NCBI GenBank assembly: GCA_029252405.1
Contig: JAQXBM010000032.1
Coordinates: 1-64,000, forward strand
From: Crocinitomicaceae bacterium
Lineage (GTDB): Bacteria > Bacteroidota > Bacteroidia > Flavobacteriales_D > Crocinitomicaceae
DNA length: 64,000 bases
Reading direction: 5' to 3'
Shown here: positions 24,339 to 33,630 of the stretch, piece after piece
Layout: each line of letters begins with the position of its first letter
Numbering within the stretch: the stretch's first letter is position 1
The notes under the pieces: generated by a model
Database searches by the model: none
Told to the model about the DNA's origin: nothing
What the model saw: only the letters and a program-made list of their open reading frames with translations
Position numbers and translations under genes: made by a program

Positions 24339-27300
24339 ATGAAAACGAACACATTGACTTGGGTGATTTCTATGCTTCTCCTGTTGCCGAATATTTGCAA
24401 AGCACAAGACATTCACCAGCAGCTTGAAAACTTCTTTTCGAATCACAGTCTACGAATATTCGAAACTGATTTGGGGCTTACCCCAAATGACTACAAACAT
24501 TTAAATCGCGTTGATAGAATCGATGATAACTACAACGTTTTTTTTCACTCCGTTCACGACAGATTAGAGCGAGGAGACTCTTTATCTCAGTCGGATTTAC
24601 AGATTGAATATGACGCGCTAGTTGGCTCAACCAAAACAGAGCTGAAACAAATGCCAGATCAACCATTCATGGGCTCACCAAAACTACTAGATGGCCCATG
24701 TGTTAACATGGATTTTGAAACCGGCGATTTGACGGGATGGGACTTAACCCGCGGGAACGTGGATGGTTCAGCACCCTACAGCTTCGTCAACGAATTTGTG
24801 GTTGGACCGGGACCGTATCATCAAATTTTTGGTGGTGGCGTAGATCCAATTACAGGTGTTCCACGCGTGAATCCTTTGAACGGAAACTTTTCGGTTCGAC
24901 TCGGTAATGGCGTTGGAGTTGGTGCTCGTGCCGCTCGGATGAAACAAACATTCTTGGTTGATGCAACTAACTACATGTTCACCTACAGTTACGCTGTGAT
25001 CTTCGAATCACCAGCAGGACATGGCTTGAATCAGCTTCCTTACTTTACTGTGCGCGTTTTTGATGAATTCGGAAATAACGCTCCTTGTGGAGACTACTCA
25101 GTAATTGCCGATGCCGTAAACGCACCAAACTTTCAAACCATCATTTCAGGAGGTGAAACGGTTCTTTATCAAGATTGGCAAACAGTATTCGCAAATTTGA
25201 GCGGATATATTGGTCAGAATGTAACGATTGAGTTTACCACGGGTGACTGTTCCTTAACAGGACATTATGGTTATGCCTATGTTGATGCGTCGTGTGGAAC
25301 CTCACAGTTGATAGCTTCTCAAAATACGATATGTACAGGTGAAGCCACTATTTTGACTGCTCCCGCTGGAGCCGCGGGTTATCTTTGGAGCACTGGTGCG
25401 ACATCGCAATCGATTTCTGTTACAGCCGGCGGAACTTATACGTGTACGTTAACTCCAACACAAGGTGGTGCCTGTTCTATCGATTTGGATATTACCATAG
25501 CGGAGTATCCGACACCAACGGCTGATTTTAGCGGTTTGACGGAAATTTGCGAAGGCGAGACGATAACATTTACCGATCTTTCTACCATACCTGCACCTGG
25601 GTCCATTGTCAATTATCGATGGGATTTCGGTGATGGGATCATCACCCCAATAGGAAATGGAGCGATAGGAGCAGTCCCTCAAACAACAGGAACTTATCAA
25701 CTGGCAAATCATACTTTCACAACGGCAGGAGTCTACAATGTTGAACTCTGGGTGCAATCCGCAGATGGATGTGAAGATTCAATTACCATCCCCATTACGG
25801 TAAATGCATTGCCTGTTGTGGATGCTGGACCAGATCAAACGGTTTGTGATGGTGTCGCCGTAACCTTGAATGGAGCAGGTGCTGTAAATTATGCCTGGGA
25901 CAATGGCGTCACCGACGGCCTTAGTTTTGTTCAAGCAGTTGGCACAGTAACTTATACGGTAACTGGTACGGATGGAAATGGTTGTTCGAATACAGATCAA
26001 GTTGATGTAACAGTGAATCCGCTTCCAATAGTTGATGCGGGACCAGATCAAACTTTGTGTGACGGAGACATGACCGCCTTGAATGGCGCTGGCGCTTTGA
26101 ATTACGCTTGGGACAACGGGGTGGTAGATGGAATTCAATTTACTCCTCCACTGGGAACACTCACGTACACAGTAATTGGAACTGATGGAAACGGTTGTTC
26201 GAATACCGATCAAGTGGATATCACCGTTAATCCTTTGCCAAATGTCAATGCTGGATTGGATCAAACTGTCTGTGAAGGAACTTCGGTTACGTTGAACGGA
26301 TCAGGAGCGAGCGTTTATGTCTGGGACAACGGAGTTACTAATGGAGTGTCATTCATTCCACCAGTCGGCACTCAAACGTATTCAGTTGAAGGTACAGATC
26401 TGAATGGTTGTATAAACACGGATCAAGTGGATGTAACCGTAAACCCATTGCCCATTGTTAATGCCGGACCGGATCAAACGGTTTGTGATGGTGTCGCCGT
26501 AACCTTGAATGGAGCGGGAGCTGTAAATTATGCATGGGACAATGGAGTCACAGATGGAGTGAGTTTTGTCCAAGCCGTTGGAACGGTAACGTACACAGTG
26601 ACTGGTATAGACGGAAATGCTTGTTCAAATACGGATCAAGTTGATGTAACTGTAAACCCACTTCCAATAGTTGATGCAGGAGCAGATCAAACCATATGTG
26701 ATGGTGCCTCTGTAACATTGAACGGGGCCGGTGCATTGAACTACGCTTGGGATAACGGCGTTGTTGATGGAGTTCAATTTACTCCTCCAGTGGGAACACT
26801 CACGTATACAGTTATTGGAACTGATGGTAACGGTTGTTCGAACACCGATCAAGTAGATGTAACAGTAAATCCTTTGCCAAATGTAAATGCAGGACTGGAT
26901 CAAACCGTCTGCGAAGGAACTGCGGTTACGCTGAATGGAGCAGGAGCAAATGTATATGTCTGGGACAACGGCGTTGTTGACGGAGTTTCATTCGTTCCAC
27001 CAGTTGGAACACAAACGTACTCAGTCGAAGGAACAGATGTGAACGGTTGTTTAAATAACGATCAAGTGGACATCACAGTGAATCCCTTGCCAAATGTCAA
27101 TGCTGGACCCGATCAAGCGGTCTGTGACGGTGTTGCCGTAACCTTGAACGGAGCAGGTGCTCTAAATTATGTTTGGAACAATGGTGTTACAAATGGCGTA
27201 AGTTTTATTCAGATTGTCGGTACAATTACCTACACAGTAACTGGCACTGACGCAAATGGATGTGTGAATACTGATCAAGTTGATGTAACGGTCAATCCGC

Positions 27301-28262
27301 TTCCAGAGGTTGATGCAGGAAGTGATCAAGCGGTATGTGATGGGACACCGATCACATTATTTGCCGCTGGTACGCAGAATTTGAATTGGAACAATGGAGT
27401 GATTAATGGAGTTCCCTTCAATCAAGGAGTTGTGACAGTCACTTACACCGTTTTTGATTCATTCGCAACTGGATGTTCAGCTTCCGATCAAGTAACAGTA
27501 ACGGTTAATCCAAATCCGAATGTGAGAGCAGATGACGTTATCATTTGTGCTGGTGATGGTGCGATTTTATCGGGTGAGGGCGCAGACTTTTATTCGTGGT
27601 CCGATGGCGTTGTTGATGGAGTGGAATTCTTCCCAACAGTTAGTGGGATGTACACAGTAACAGGTACAAACAACTTCGGGTGTACATCCACAGGAACAGC
27701 AATGGTAACCGTGTTGGAATTACCGATTGCCGATTTCAATATTCTTGATTTCAACTTAACAACAGTCACGCCAGGTACGGGATTCGACAATTTGAGTTCT
27801 GGAGCGGTTGCCTACGAATGGAACTTCGGTGATGGCTCGGGAATCAGCAATGAGTTTGAACCCTATCACGAATTTCCATCAGCTGGACCTGGATCATATG
27901 AAATTGTACTCACAGCATTTTCGGCAGATGGCTGCATGGATGAAAGGGTGAAATATGTCTATGTCACTCAGGATTACACGATTTATGTTCCGAATGCATT
28001 CACGCCAGACGCAAACGGCGTGAACGAAACCTTCAAACCGGTGTTGGAAGGATTTGAGGAGGATGACTACACGCTATACATTTTCAATCGCTGGGGAGAA
28101 CTGGTCTTTGAATCGCACGACATGAACGTAGGTTGGGATGGGAAATATTCTCAATTGAAGGAAAAGGTTCAGGACGGCGTGTTCACATGGAAAATTGAAG
28201 CAGGAATCAAAAACTCTTCGGATTCAAAAATATTTGTTGGACACGTGTCCATTCTTAAATAA
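24339..28262 (+). CDS. Giant repeat-containing surface protein with T9SS type B sorting domain
   Basis: 1307 residues with signal peptide (about 1-22). An N-terminal MAM/concanavalin-like domain (DFETGDLTGWDLTRGN, then SLTGHYGYAYVDASCG) comes first, then an Ig-like segment and a PKD domain (ADFSGLTEICEGETI, VNYRWDFGDG). Eight 71-residue repeats follow (residues about 489-1056), each of the form NPLPxVxAGPDQTVCDG...LNGAGA..YxWDNGV..G..F...VGTxTYTV.GTD.NGC.NTDQVDVTV, plus a divergent ninth and another PKD domain (AYEWNFGDGSG). It ends in the gliding-motility-associated type B sorting domain (VPNAFTPDANGVNETFKP, YIFNRWGELVFES, WDGKY). It is expected on the cell surface or released, as an adhesin or SprB-like motility protein. 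Confidence 0.88.
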   Translation: MKTNTLTWVISMLLLLPNICKAQDIHQQLENFFSNHSLRIFETDLGLTPNDYKHLNRVDRIDDNYNVFFHSVHDRLERGDSLSQSDLQIEYDALVGSTKTELKQMPDQPFMGSPKLLDGPCVNMDFETGDLTGWDLTRGNVDGSAPYSFVNEFVVGPGPYHQIFGGGVDPITGVPRVNPLNGNFSVRLGNGVGVGARAARMKQTFLVDATNYMFTYSYAVIFESPAGHGLNQLPYFTVRVFDEFGNNAPCGDYSVIADAVNAPNFQTIISGGETVLYQDWQTVFANLSGYIGQNVTIEFTTGDCSLTGHYGYAYVDASCGTSQLIASQNTICTGEATILTAPAGAAGYLWSTGATSQSISVTAGGTYTCTLTPTQGGACSIDLDITIAEYPTPTADFSGLTEICEGETITFTDLSTIPAPGSIVNYRWDFGDGIITPIGNGAIGAVPQTTGTYQLANHTFTTAGVYNVELWVQSADGCEDSITIPITVNALPVVDAGPDQTVCDGVAVTLNGAGAVNYAWDNGVTDGLSFVQAVGTVTYTVTGTDGNGCSNTDQVDVTVNPLPIVDAGPDQTLCDGDMTALNGAGALNYAWDNGVVDGIQFTPPLGTLTYTVIGTDGNGCSNTDQVDITVNPLPNVNAGLDQTVCEGTSVTLNGSGASVYVWDNGVTNGVSFIPPVGTQTYSVEGTDLNGCINTDQVDVTVNPLPIVNAGPDQTVCDGVAVTLNGAGAVNYAWDNGVTDGVSFVQAVGTVTYTVTGIDGNACSNTDQVDVTVNPLPIVDAGADQTICDGASVTLNGAGALNYAWDNGVVDGVQFTPPVGTLTYTVIGTDGNGCSNTDQVDVTVNPLPNVNAGLDQTVCEGTAVTLNGAGANVYVWDNGVVDGVSFVPPVGTQTYSVEGTDVNGCLNNDQVDITVNPLPNVNAGPDQAVCDGVAVTLNGAGALNYVWNNGVTNGVSFIQIVGTITYTVTGTDANGCVNTDQVDVTVNPLPEVDAGSDQAVCDGTPITLFAAGTQNLNWNNGVINGVPFNQGVVTVTYTVFDSFATGCSASDQVTVTVNPNPNVRADDVIICAGDGAILSGEGADFYSWSDGVVDGVEFFPTVSGMYTVTGTNNFGCTSTGTAMVTVLELPIADFNILDFNLTTVTPGTGFDNLSSGAVAYEWNFGDGSGISNEFEPYHEFPSAGPGSYEIVLTAFSADGCMDERVKYVYVTQDYTIYVPNAFTPDANGVNETFKPVLEGFEEDDYTLYIFNRWGELVFESHDMNVGWDGKYSQLKEKVQDGVFTWKIEAGIKNSSDSKIFVGHVSILK
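25803..27506 (+). repeat. Eight tandem 213-bp repeats with a three-unit higher-order period
   Basis: Unit starts are at 25803, 26016, 26229, 26442, 26655, 26868, 27081 and 27294; 8 x 213 = 1704 bp exactly. Units 1, 4 and 7 resemble each other most (VAVTLNGAGA), as do 2 and 5 (QFTPPxGTLTYTVIGTDGNG) and 3 and 6 (LDQTVCEGT, PPVGTQTYSVEGTD), giving a 639-bp superrepeat. A divergent ninth unit starts at 27507. Confidence 0.95.
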
Positions 28263-28280
28263 GCTAAACCCCAAAACTAA

Positions 28281-28316
28281 ACGGGTGCTGAACATAGTAT
28301 TCAGCACCCGTTTTAA
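28281..28316 (+). terminator. Strong terminator of the repeat surface-protein gene
   Basis: A perfect 12-bp stem, ACGGGTGCTGAA / TTCAGCACCCGT, followed by TTTAATTT, starts 19 bp after the stop. Confidence 0.9.
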
Positions 28317-28352
28317 TTTCCTTTAGTTCGAACGCAATCGAAAGTGATTTCA

Positions 28353-28898
28353 TTAACTATTTGTCATCTCATCGACAACAGCATCACTTAGTTTCCCTTT
28401 TTGAACAAGGTCGTTCAAGTTCGCAATGAAGCTTGCCATTTCTTTTGGGTCTGGAGCAACAATTGCCGTGCTAAAAAGCGATTTCTTTTTTCCGTTGATC
28501 ATCATGAAAGCAAACATCATTGTTTTTCCCATCATGGGTTGCTCTTGGTTGGTGATTGATTCAATATCAGCAAATGGAATCACCTTTCCACGAAGGTGAA
28601 GCTCGTGCTTCTTAGTATTAAAGGTAATTTTCGGATCTGAGTTAACAACGAGTTTGATCACAAAAGCGATCACCGCAACTGCAATTACAAGTGCAGATCC
28701 CCAAATCAACCAGGGCGCCATGGCCAAGCCAATGTTCCCGCCAATTATTCCAATTACGAATCCGCCAATCAGCATTAAAACGCCAAGCCCGAGAATAACG
28801 AGCAGCATTTTGAGGGATCCTTTTTTCTTTTCTTCGATTAAAACTCCGTATTCAGTATTGAACGCAGTAAGTGAGTCATTTGAGTAGTATTGTTCCAT
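28353..28898 (-). CDS. Membrane protein with two TM helices, function unknown
   Basis: 181 residues. After a soluble N-terminal 27 residues, two hydrophobic helices (about 31-55 and 62-87) lead to a cytoplasmic C-terminal domain (ITFNTKKHELHLRGKVIPFADIESI, then SLFSTAIVAPDPKEMASFIANLNDLV). This resembles the PH-like part of small Bacteroidota membrane proteins. No catalytic motif. It lies 38 bp before the RND operon's last gene on the same strand, so it could be the distal gene of that operon. Function unknown. Confidence 0.55.
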   Translation of the reverse strand: MEQYYSNDSLTAFNTEYGVLIEEKKKGSLKMLLVILGLGVLMLIGGFVIGIIGGNIGLAMAPWLIWGSALVIAVAVIAFVIKLVVNSDPKITFNTKKHELHLRGKVIPFADIESITNQEQPMMGKTMMFAFMMINGKKKSLFSTAIVAPDPKEMASFIANLNDLVQKGKLSDAVVDEMTNS

Positions 28899-28935
28899 TG
28901 GTATTGTGTTAGAACTTAAATGTAAGAAATCTCAA

Positions 28936-30267
28936 TTACTTCGAATACGTCAATCCCAATTTTCCTGTCAATTTGTGGATTTCCAAATACGTATCCAAGC
29001 GGTTGAACAGGTTCTCGTAATGTTGGATCATCGTTGTTTCATAGCTGCTTTGAAACGTCATTAAATCGATGGAATTCAGTGCTCCCGTTTTAAATCGTTT
29101 CTCCGCCAATTCATATGCCTGAGTCGCGTAATCCAAGTTTTGCTGGGAGATGGACACCAGTTGATTTCGAGCATCGTACAATTCAACCAAATTACGCAGT
29201 GTATTTTCCAATGTTTGAGTGATACTCTCAATGTTCAATTCAGCAATTTCTTCTTGAATCTTTGACACTTCAACGGCACGCTTGTTCTTGAAGTTATTGA
29301 ATAAGGTATAACGGAGATTGAAATTACCGTAATACGAAAGCGTTTGGGTTGAGATATTCAAATTCGCATCGGATAAATCGCGCAATTTTGACCATCCAGG
29401 TTGAACTCCCATTTGAAAGCTGAGCGTTGGATATAAAAAGGACTTCTGCAATTCAGTCGCCGTCTTTTGAAGTTCGAGTCCAATGTATTGTCCCTTCAAA
29501 TTTGCGTTGTTCTCCAACATATCGGCGTAAGCTTGATCGAATGAAATGGGTGGAATTTCAGCCACTAATTTATCTGTGAGAATATATTCCTGACGTCCAG
29601 TGCTATCGCCATCATTCATTATCAACTGAAGGTTTCTGTACGCATTGTCCAAAGAGATTTTCTGAATCAAGTAGTTTGTGCTATCTGTCAAATATTGGTT
29701 TTCAAACTGCAGCAGCTCCAAGGAGTTTGTTGCGCTGTATTTGTCTTTCAATTCGTAATATTCCTTGCGTTTTCTTGATTGATCTAAAATCGTCTGAAAT
29801 AGGGACAACCGTTCTTTCTGAACCTGTGCTGTAAAGTAGGCTTTCAATACATCCTGAATCGTCGATTCGATCACCGTCATAGCATTGTTGGCGCTTTGTT
29901 CCTCTAATTGCTCCAATCGCTGCTTCGACATCTTTACAGCAAATCCCGTGAAAATATTGTAGTTCACATTCACCGCTGGGTTGACTCCTTGCGACAAAAT
30001 GATCCCTGGTGTAAAGGTGAACGGGTTGTTCGTATTGTCCTGAATCGTGTTGTTCTGAGAGATGGATAAATCAACGGTTGGAAATGCTCCGGCCTCAGAC
30101 CATTTATTGTTCGTCACAGAAATATCTTGTTGCTTTTCTGCAATGAGAATTTGGTAATTGTTTTCAAGAGCAATCACCACGGCGTCCGTCGCAGACAATT
30201 CAGTTTGTCCGAAACTTGCAAAGCACGCAAGGAAAACTAGACTAGTCGTTATTTGCTTCAATTTCAT
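28936..30267 (-). CDS. TolC-family outer-membrane efflux protein
   Basis: 443 residues from the ATG at 30267. The frame extends 15 codons upstream, but this start yields a proper signal peptide (MKLKQITTSLVFLACFASFGQ). Two repeated halves of long amphipathic helices are visible (LSATDAVVIALENNYQILIAEKQQ..., TLENTLRNLVELYDARNQLVSISQQNLDYATQAYELAEKRFKTGALNSIDLMTFQSSYE key residues). The protein forms the outer-membrane exit duct for the RND pump encoded just upstream, whose 3' end it overlaps by 26 nt. Confidence 0.92.
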   Translation of the reverse strand: MKLKQITTSLVFLACFASFGQTELSATDAVVIALENNYQILIAEKQQDISVTNNKWSEAGAFPTVDLSISQNNTIQDNTNNPFTFTPGIILSQGVNPAVNVNYNIFTGFAVKMSKQRLEQLEEQSANNAMTVIESTIQDVLKAYFTAQVQKERLSLFQTILDQSRKRKEYYELKDKYSATNSLELLQFENQYLTDSTNYLIQKISLDNAYRNLQLIMNDGDSTGRQEYILTDKLVAEIPPISFDQAYADMLENNANLKGQYIGLELQKTATELQKSFLYPTLSFQMGVQPGWSKLRDLSDANLNISTQTLSYYGNFNLRYTLFNNFKNKRAVEVSKIQEEIAELNIESITQTLENTLRNLVELYDARNQLVSISQQNLDYATQAYELAEKRFKTGALNSIDLMTFQSSYETTMIQHYENLFNRLDTYLEIHKLTGKLGLTYSK

Positions 30268-33200
30268 TGTCTTTTTTTGAAATACGGTATGCTGGTTCAA
30301 CTTTGGCTCCATCTTTTAGCCATCCGCCTTTCCAGACCATGTGACCAAGTCGGCGCTGAGCATTCCACAATAATATTGCTGACGGGTAGAAGAAGAGAAT
30401 GAAGATCGTTCCAAACAGAACTCCAAACGCAATCGACGTCGCCATTGGAATCAAGAATTGGGCTTGCATACTCGTTTCTGAAATAATTGGAAGTAGACCG
30501 GCAACAGTTGTGAGTGATGTCAATAAAATTGGTCTAAATCTCGAAATAGCAGCTTCGAGCGCGGCTTCCTTCGTCGTATATCCTTCTACGATCAAATCGT
30601 TATAGCGGTCGAGGAAGACAATGGCGTCGTTTATTAGTACTCCAATTAATGCAATCATCCCGAATACGGAGAGCAGTGAAACTGGAATACCTATCAATCC
30701 ATGTCCCATAATTGCTCCTGCGATCCCCGCTGGAATTACCAGCATGATAAGGAAAGCACTCGATAAACTATTGAAGTGTAAAGCAAGAATAATGAACATG
30801 ATCGCCACTCCAATTAGTGTAACAATCATCATGGAATTCACGGTCTTTTCACTTTGTTCAACTTGCCCGTAATAATTTGCCTGAACATCTGGGTAGAGTT
30901 GTTTTACCTTTGGTAAGATCGAATCGTCAATGGTTTTGTTGATGTCTGCAACGAGATCAGGATCTGTTGATTCAGCATCAACCTTAACAATTCGTTGCCC
31001 ATCTCTTCGCTTCAATGCTTCAGGTGCTCGACCTAAAGTGAATTCACAAATTTCCTTCAACGGAACGGCAACTCCTTGCATGGATTTCACTTTCATATTC
31101 TCCAAATCGGAGAGTGAGTTACGATCACTTTTCGGATAACGCACCCAAATTTTCACTTCATCCGTTCCGATAATGACGCGCTGTGCTTCCTGTCCGAAGA
31201 ATCCTTGTCGAACTTGTGTTAAGACTTCGCTCTTGGTAATCCCAATCATATCAGCCTGTGGAAGCATGGTTAAATACACTTCTTTCTTTCCGGGAGGCAT
31301 GTTGTCTTTGATGTTGATCACACCTTCGACCTTAGCTAGTTCCGCTTTGAACATGTCGCGGGCTCCTTCCAGACTTTTTTCATTTTCTGAAGTAAACCCA
31401 AGTTCAATTTCTTTTCCAAATCGGTTGAATCCTCCAACGAAGGTTTCTTGGGCTAGCTTAGCTTCAGGCGAAGTTTCGAGTCGGCGAATAATGCGATTGG
31501 TCAGCGTATCGAGCGGTGTTTTGGACTTTTCAGCATCAAAGAAAACCATTAAGCTACTGGCATGATTTCCTGCTTGACCAAGGTTCTGAGCAAATCCTAC
31601 ATTACTCGAGAAATAGGAGAGGAGCGAGTCGCCAGATTCATCAATAATCCGTTGATTTTCCTCCATCAAAATATCTGTCGCGCTGGCAATGAATTTATCG
31701 GATTTCGCTTTGTTGTCCCCAGGCATGTAAACTGCTTCAATGTTGACGAAGTCTGGTTGGATATCAGGGAAAAACGTGAATCCAATAACACGAGAACCGA
31801 GCAGTCCGAAGGTTAAAAATGTGAAGACGAGTGGGAACAAGAATCCGACAATGTACCAACGACGTTTTGTCCCAATGATGTTTTCAATGGCAGATTTGAA
31901 CCAGTTGTTTCGAATGTATTTAATTGCGCGATCGGCGGAACCTCGCACTTTTAATTCAATCGGCGATTTGGAGTATCCAGCGAGGAACACAAAAATCCCA
32001 ACAAAAATCAATGCAACTGGAAAGAGGTAAAGGGCGCCCGAGACATTTCCGGAGGGCAAAAGGAATGTCGAAAAGTACATCACCGCGACTCCAACCACCA
32101 TAAAGATTCCACCTTTTAATGAACTCCAATCATGCACTTTGCTGTGATCGTCTTTCAAGACATCATCGTGCCCAAGGTGAGCTGGAAGAATAATGAACGC
32201 CTCGAACAATGAGAACGCCAGACAGGCAATCACAACGAAAGCCATTTCCTGCATCATTTCCATCCCTTCAACAAAAAGGAGGATACTAAACGCGACAATT
32301 GTCGTTAGAACAGAGGAGAATACTGAAGGTAAAACCTCCATCGTACCATCCAAAGCTGCTTTTCGGGCCGTTTTACCTTTCTCAAAATGGGTGTAGATAT
32401 TTTCAGCAATTACAATTCCATCATCGACCAAAATTCCGACAACGAGGATCATTCCAAAGAGGGAAATCATGTTGATGGACATCCCGTAAGGCAACCCAAA
32501 AATGAACATCCCAAGGAAGGAGAAGGGAATTCCAAATGCTACCCAAGCCGAGAGTTTCAGGTTGAGGAATAATCCAAGGAAGAGCAAAACGAGAATCAAT
32601 CCCATCAGTCCATTACTGGAAAGCAGGTCGATACGGTCGTTGAGCATGCTATTGAACTCGAAGGAAATATGGAAACTGAAATCTGTTTGTTCTTCGTTGA
32701 ATTCCTCACGGTATTCGCGGAGCTGTCTGGTGATGTCCGAAATATCTTGCTCTGCGGTTTTCTCAATTTGAAATTGGACACAAGGGAATCCATTGAATCG
32801 TGCGTCTTGCGAAGATTCAGTAAATCCTACAACTACTTCGGCGACATCGCCAACGGTAATTTTTTCTCCATTTGGAGTGGTTCGGACAACAATTTCCTCG
32901 ATTTCTGCAGCAGTGGTAACGCGACTGTTCGAGCGAACGTTCATTTCCTCGACGCCACCACGAATGATTCCTGTTGTAATATCTATGTTTCGTGATCCAA
33001 CAGCCATTGAGACTTCTTGGAACGATAAATTGTAACGAAGTAAGTCTTGCTCGCTCGTGTTGATCGAAATCTCCTTTTCTGGAAAACCAGTCATCGTGAT
33101 TTGTGTTATCACTTTGGAGTTCAACAAATCACGCTCGATCTTCGTCGCCATGTCCGTTAGTTGCGTAAGATCTGTAGAATCTGATTTTGCGGAAACACCA

Positions 33201-33628
33201 ACAAAGGCTACCACGCTGGCCATCCCTCGAGATTTATTCAAGTTGACCAATGGTCGCTCGGCACCTTGTGGGAACGAGTTAATGGAATTTACCGCATTTT
33301 CAATTTCATTGAGCAGCTCCTCCATATCCGTGTCAGGATACGCTTGAATGGTGATCTGAGACATGTTCTCAACTGAAGTGGAGTTCACCTTTTCTATTCC
33401 CTCCAGACCTTTAACTGCTTGTTCAATTTTGATCGTCACACCTTCCTCCATCTCTGAAGGGGATGCGCCTGGATAGAGAACACTTACACTGATTGTATTT
33501 GGCTCGAGCTCTGGGAAGAATGACCGTTGCATCGTGAATACGGAGAACAAACCAAACATCAATACAACCGCTATGGCCGCATTTCCCCACACGGGGCGTT
33601 TTAGGAAAAATTCAATAACCTTTCTCAT
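30242..33628 (-). CDS. RND-family efflux transporter (inner-membrane pump)
   Basis: 1128 residues, slightly long for the AcrB/MexB-like superfamily because of an inserted membrane-associated segment after TM6 (residues about 500-590) and a C-terminal tail. The N-terminal helix FFLKRPVWGNAAIAVVLMFGLF, the porter domain (YPGASPSEMEEGVTIKIEQAVKGLEGIE), TM blocks with GMILVVGILVDDGIVIAENIYTHFEKGKTARKAA (TM4 Asp pair) and the second half (GMIALIGVLINDAIVFLDRYNDL) are typical. It exports drugs, lipids or other hydrophobic compounds by proton antiport. Middle gene of a three-gene operon with fusion protein (2-nt gap) and TolC. Substrate is not predictable. Confidence 0.93.
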   Translation of the reverse strand: MRKVIEFFLKRPVWGNAAIAVVLMFGLFSVFTMQRSFFPELEPNTISVSVLYPGASPSEMEEGVTIKIEQAVKGLEGIEKVNSTSVENMSQITIQAYPDTDMEELLNEIENAVNSINSFPQGAERPLVNLNKSRGMASVVAFVGVSAKSDSTDLTQLTDMATKIERDLLNSKVITQITMTGFPEKEISINTSEQDLLRYNLSFQEVSMAVGSRNIDITTGIIRGGVEEMNVRSNSRVTTAAEIEEIVVRTTPNGEKITVGDVAEVVVGFTESSQDARFNGFPCVQFQIEKTAEQDISDITRQLREYREEFNEEQTDFSFHISFEFNSMLNDRIDLLSSNGLMGLILVLLFLGLFLNLKLSAWVAFGIPFSFLGMFIFGLPYGMSINMISLFGMILVVGILVDDGIVIAENIYTHFEKGKTARKAALDGTMEVLPSVFSSVLTTIVAFSILLFVEGMEMMQEMAFVVIACLAFSLFEAFIILPAHLGHDDVLKDDHSKVHDWSSLKGGIFMVVGVAVMYFSTFLLPSGNVSGALYLFPVALIFVGIFVFLAGYSKSPIELKVRGSADRAIKYIRNNWFKSAIENIIGTKRRWYIVGFLFPLVFTFLTFGLLGSRVIGFTFFPDIQPDFVNIEAVYMPGDNKAKSDKFIASATDILMEENQRIIDESGDSLLSYFSSNVGFAQNLGQAGNHASSLMVFFDAEKSKTPLDTLTNRIIRRLETSPEAKLAQETFVGGFNRFGKEIELGFTSENEKSLEGARDMFKAELAKVEGVINIKDNMPPGKKEVYLTMLPQADMIGITKSEVLTQVRQGFFGQEAQRVIIGTDEVKIWVRYPKSDRNSLSDLENMKVKSMQGVAVPLKEICEFTLGRAPEALKRRDGQRIVKVDAESTDPDLVADINKTIDDSILPKVKQLYPDVQANYYGQVEQSEKTVNSMMIVTLIGVAIMFIILALHFNSLSSAFLIMLVIPAGIAGAIMGHGLIGIPVSLLSVFGMIALIGVLINDAIVFLDRYNDLIVEGYTTKEAALEAAISRFRPILLTSLTTVAGLLPIISETSMQAQFLIPMATSIAFGVLFGTIFILFFYPSAILLWNAQRRLGHMVWKGGWLKDGAKVEPAYRISKKDNEIEANND

Positions 33629-33630
33629 AC

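Noticed and set aside
25449-26903. Minus-strand open frames within the 213-bp repeat array
   Set aside because: They are shadows of the repeated coding sequence, with no start signals or conserved features.
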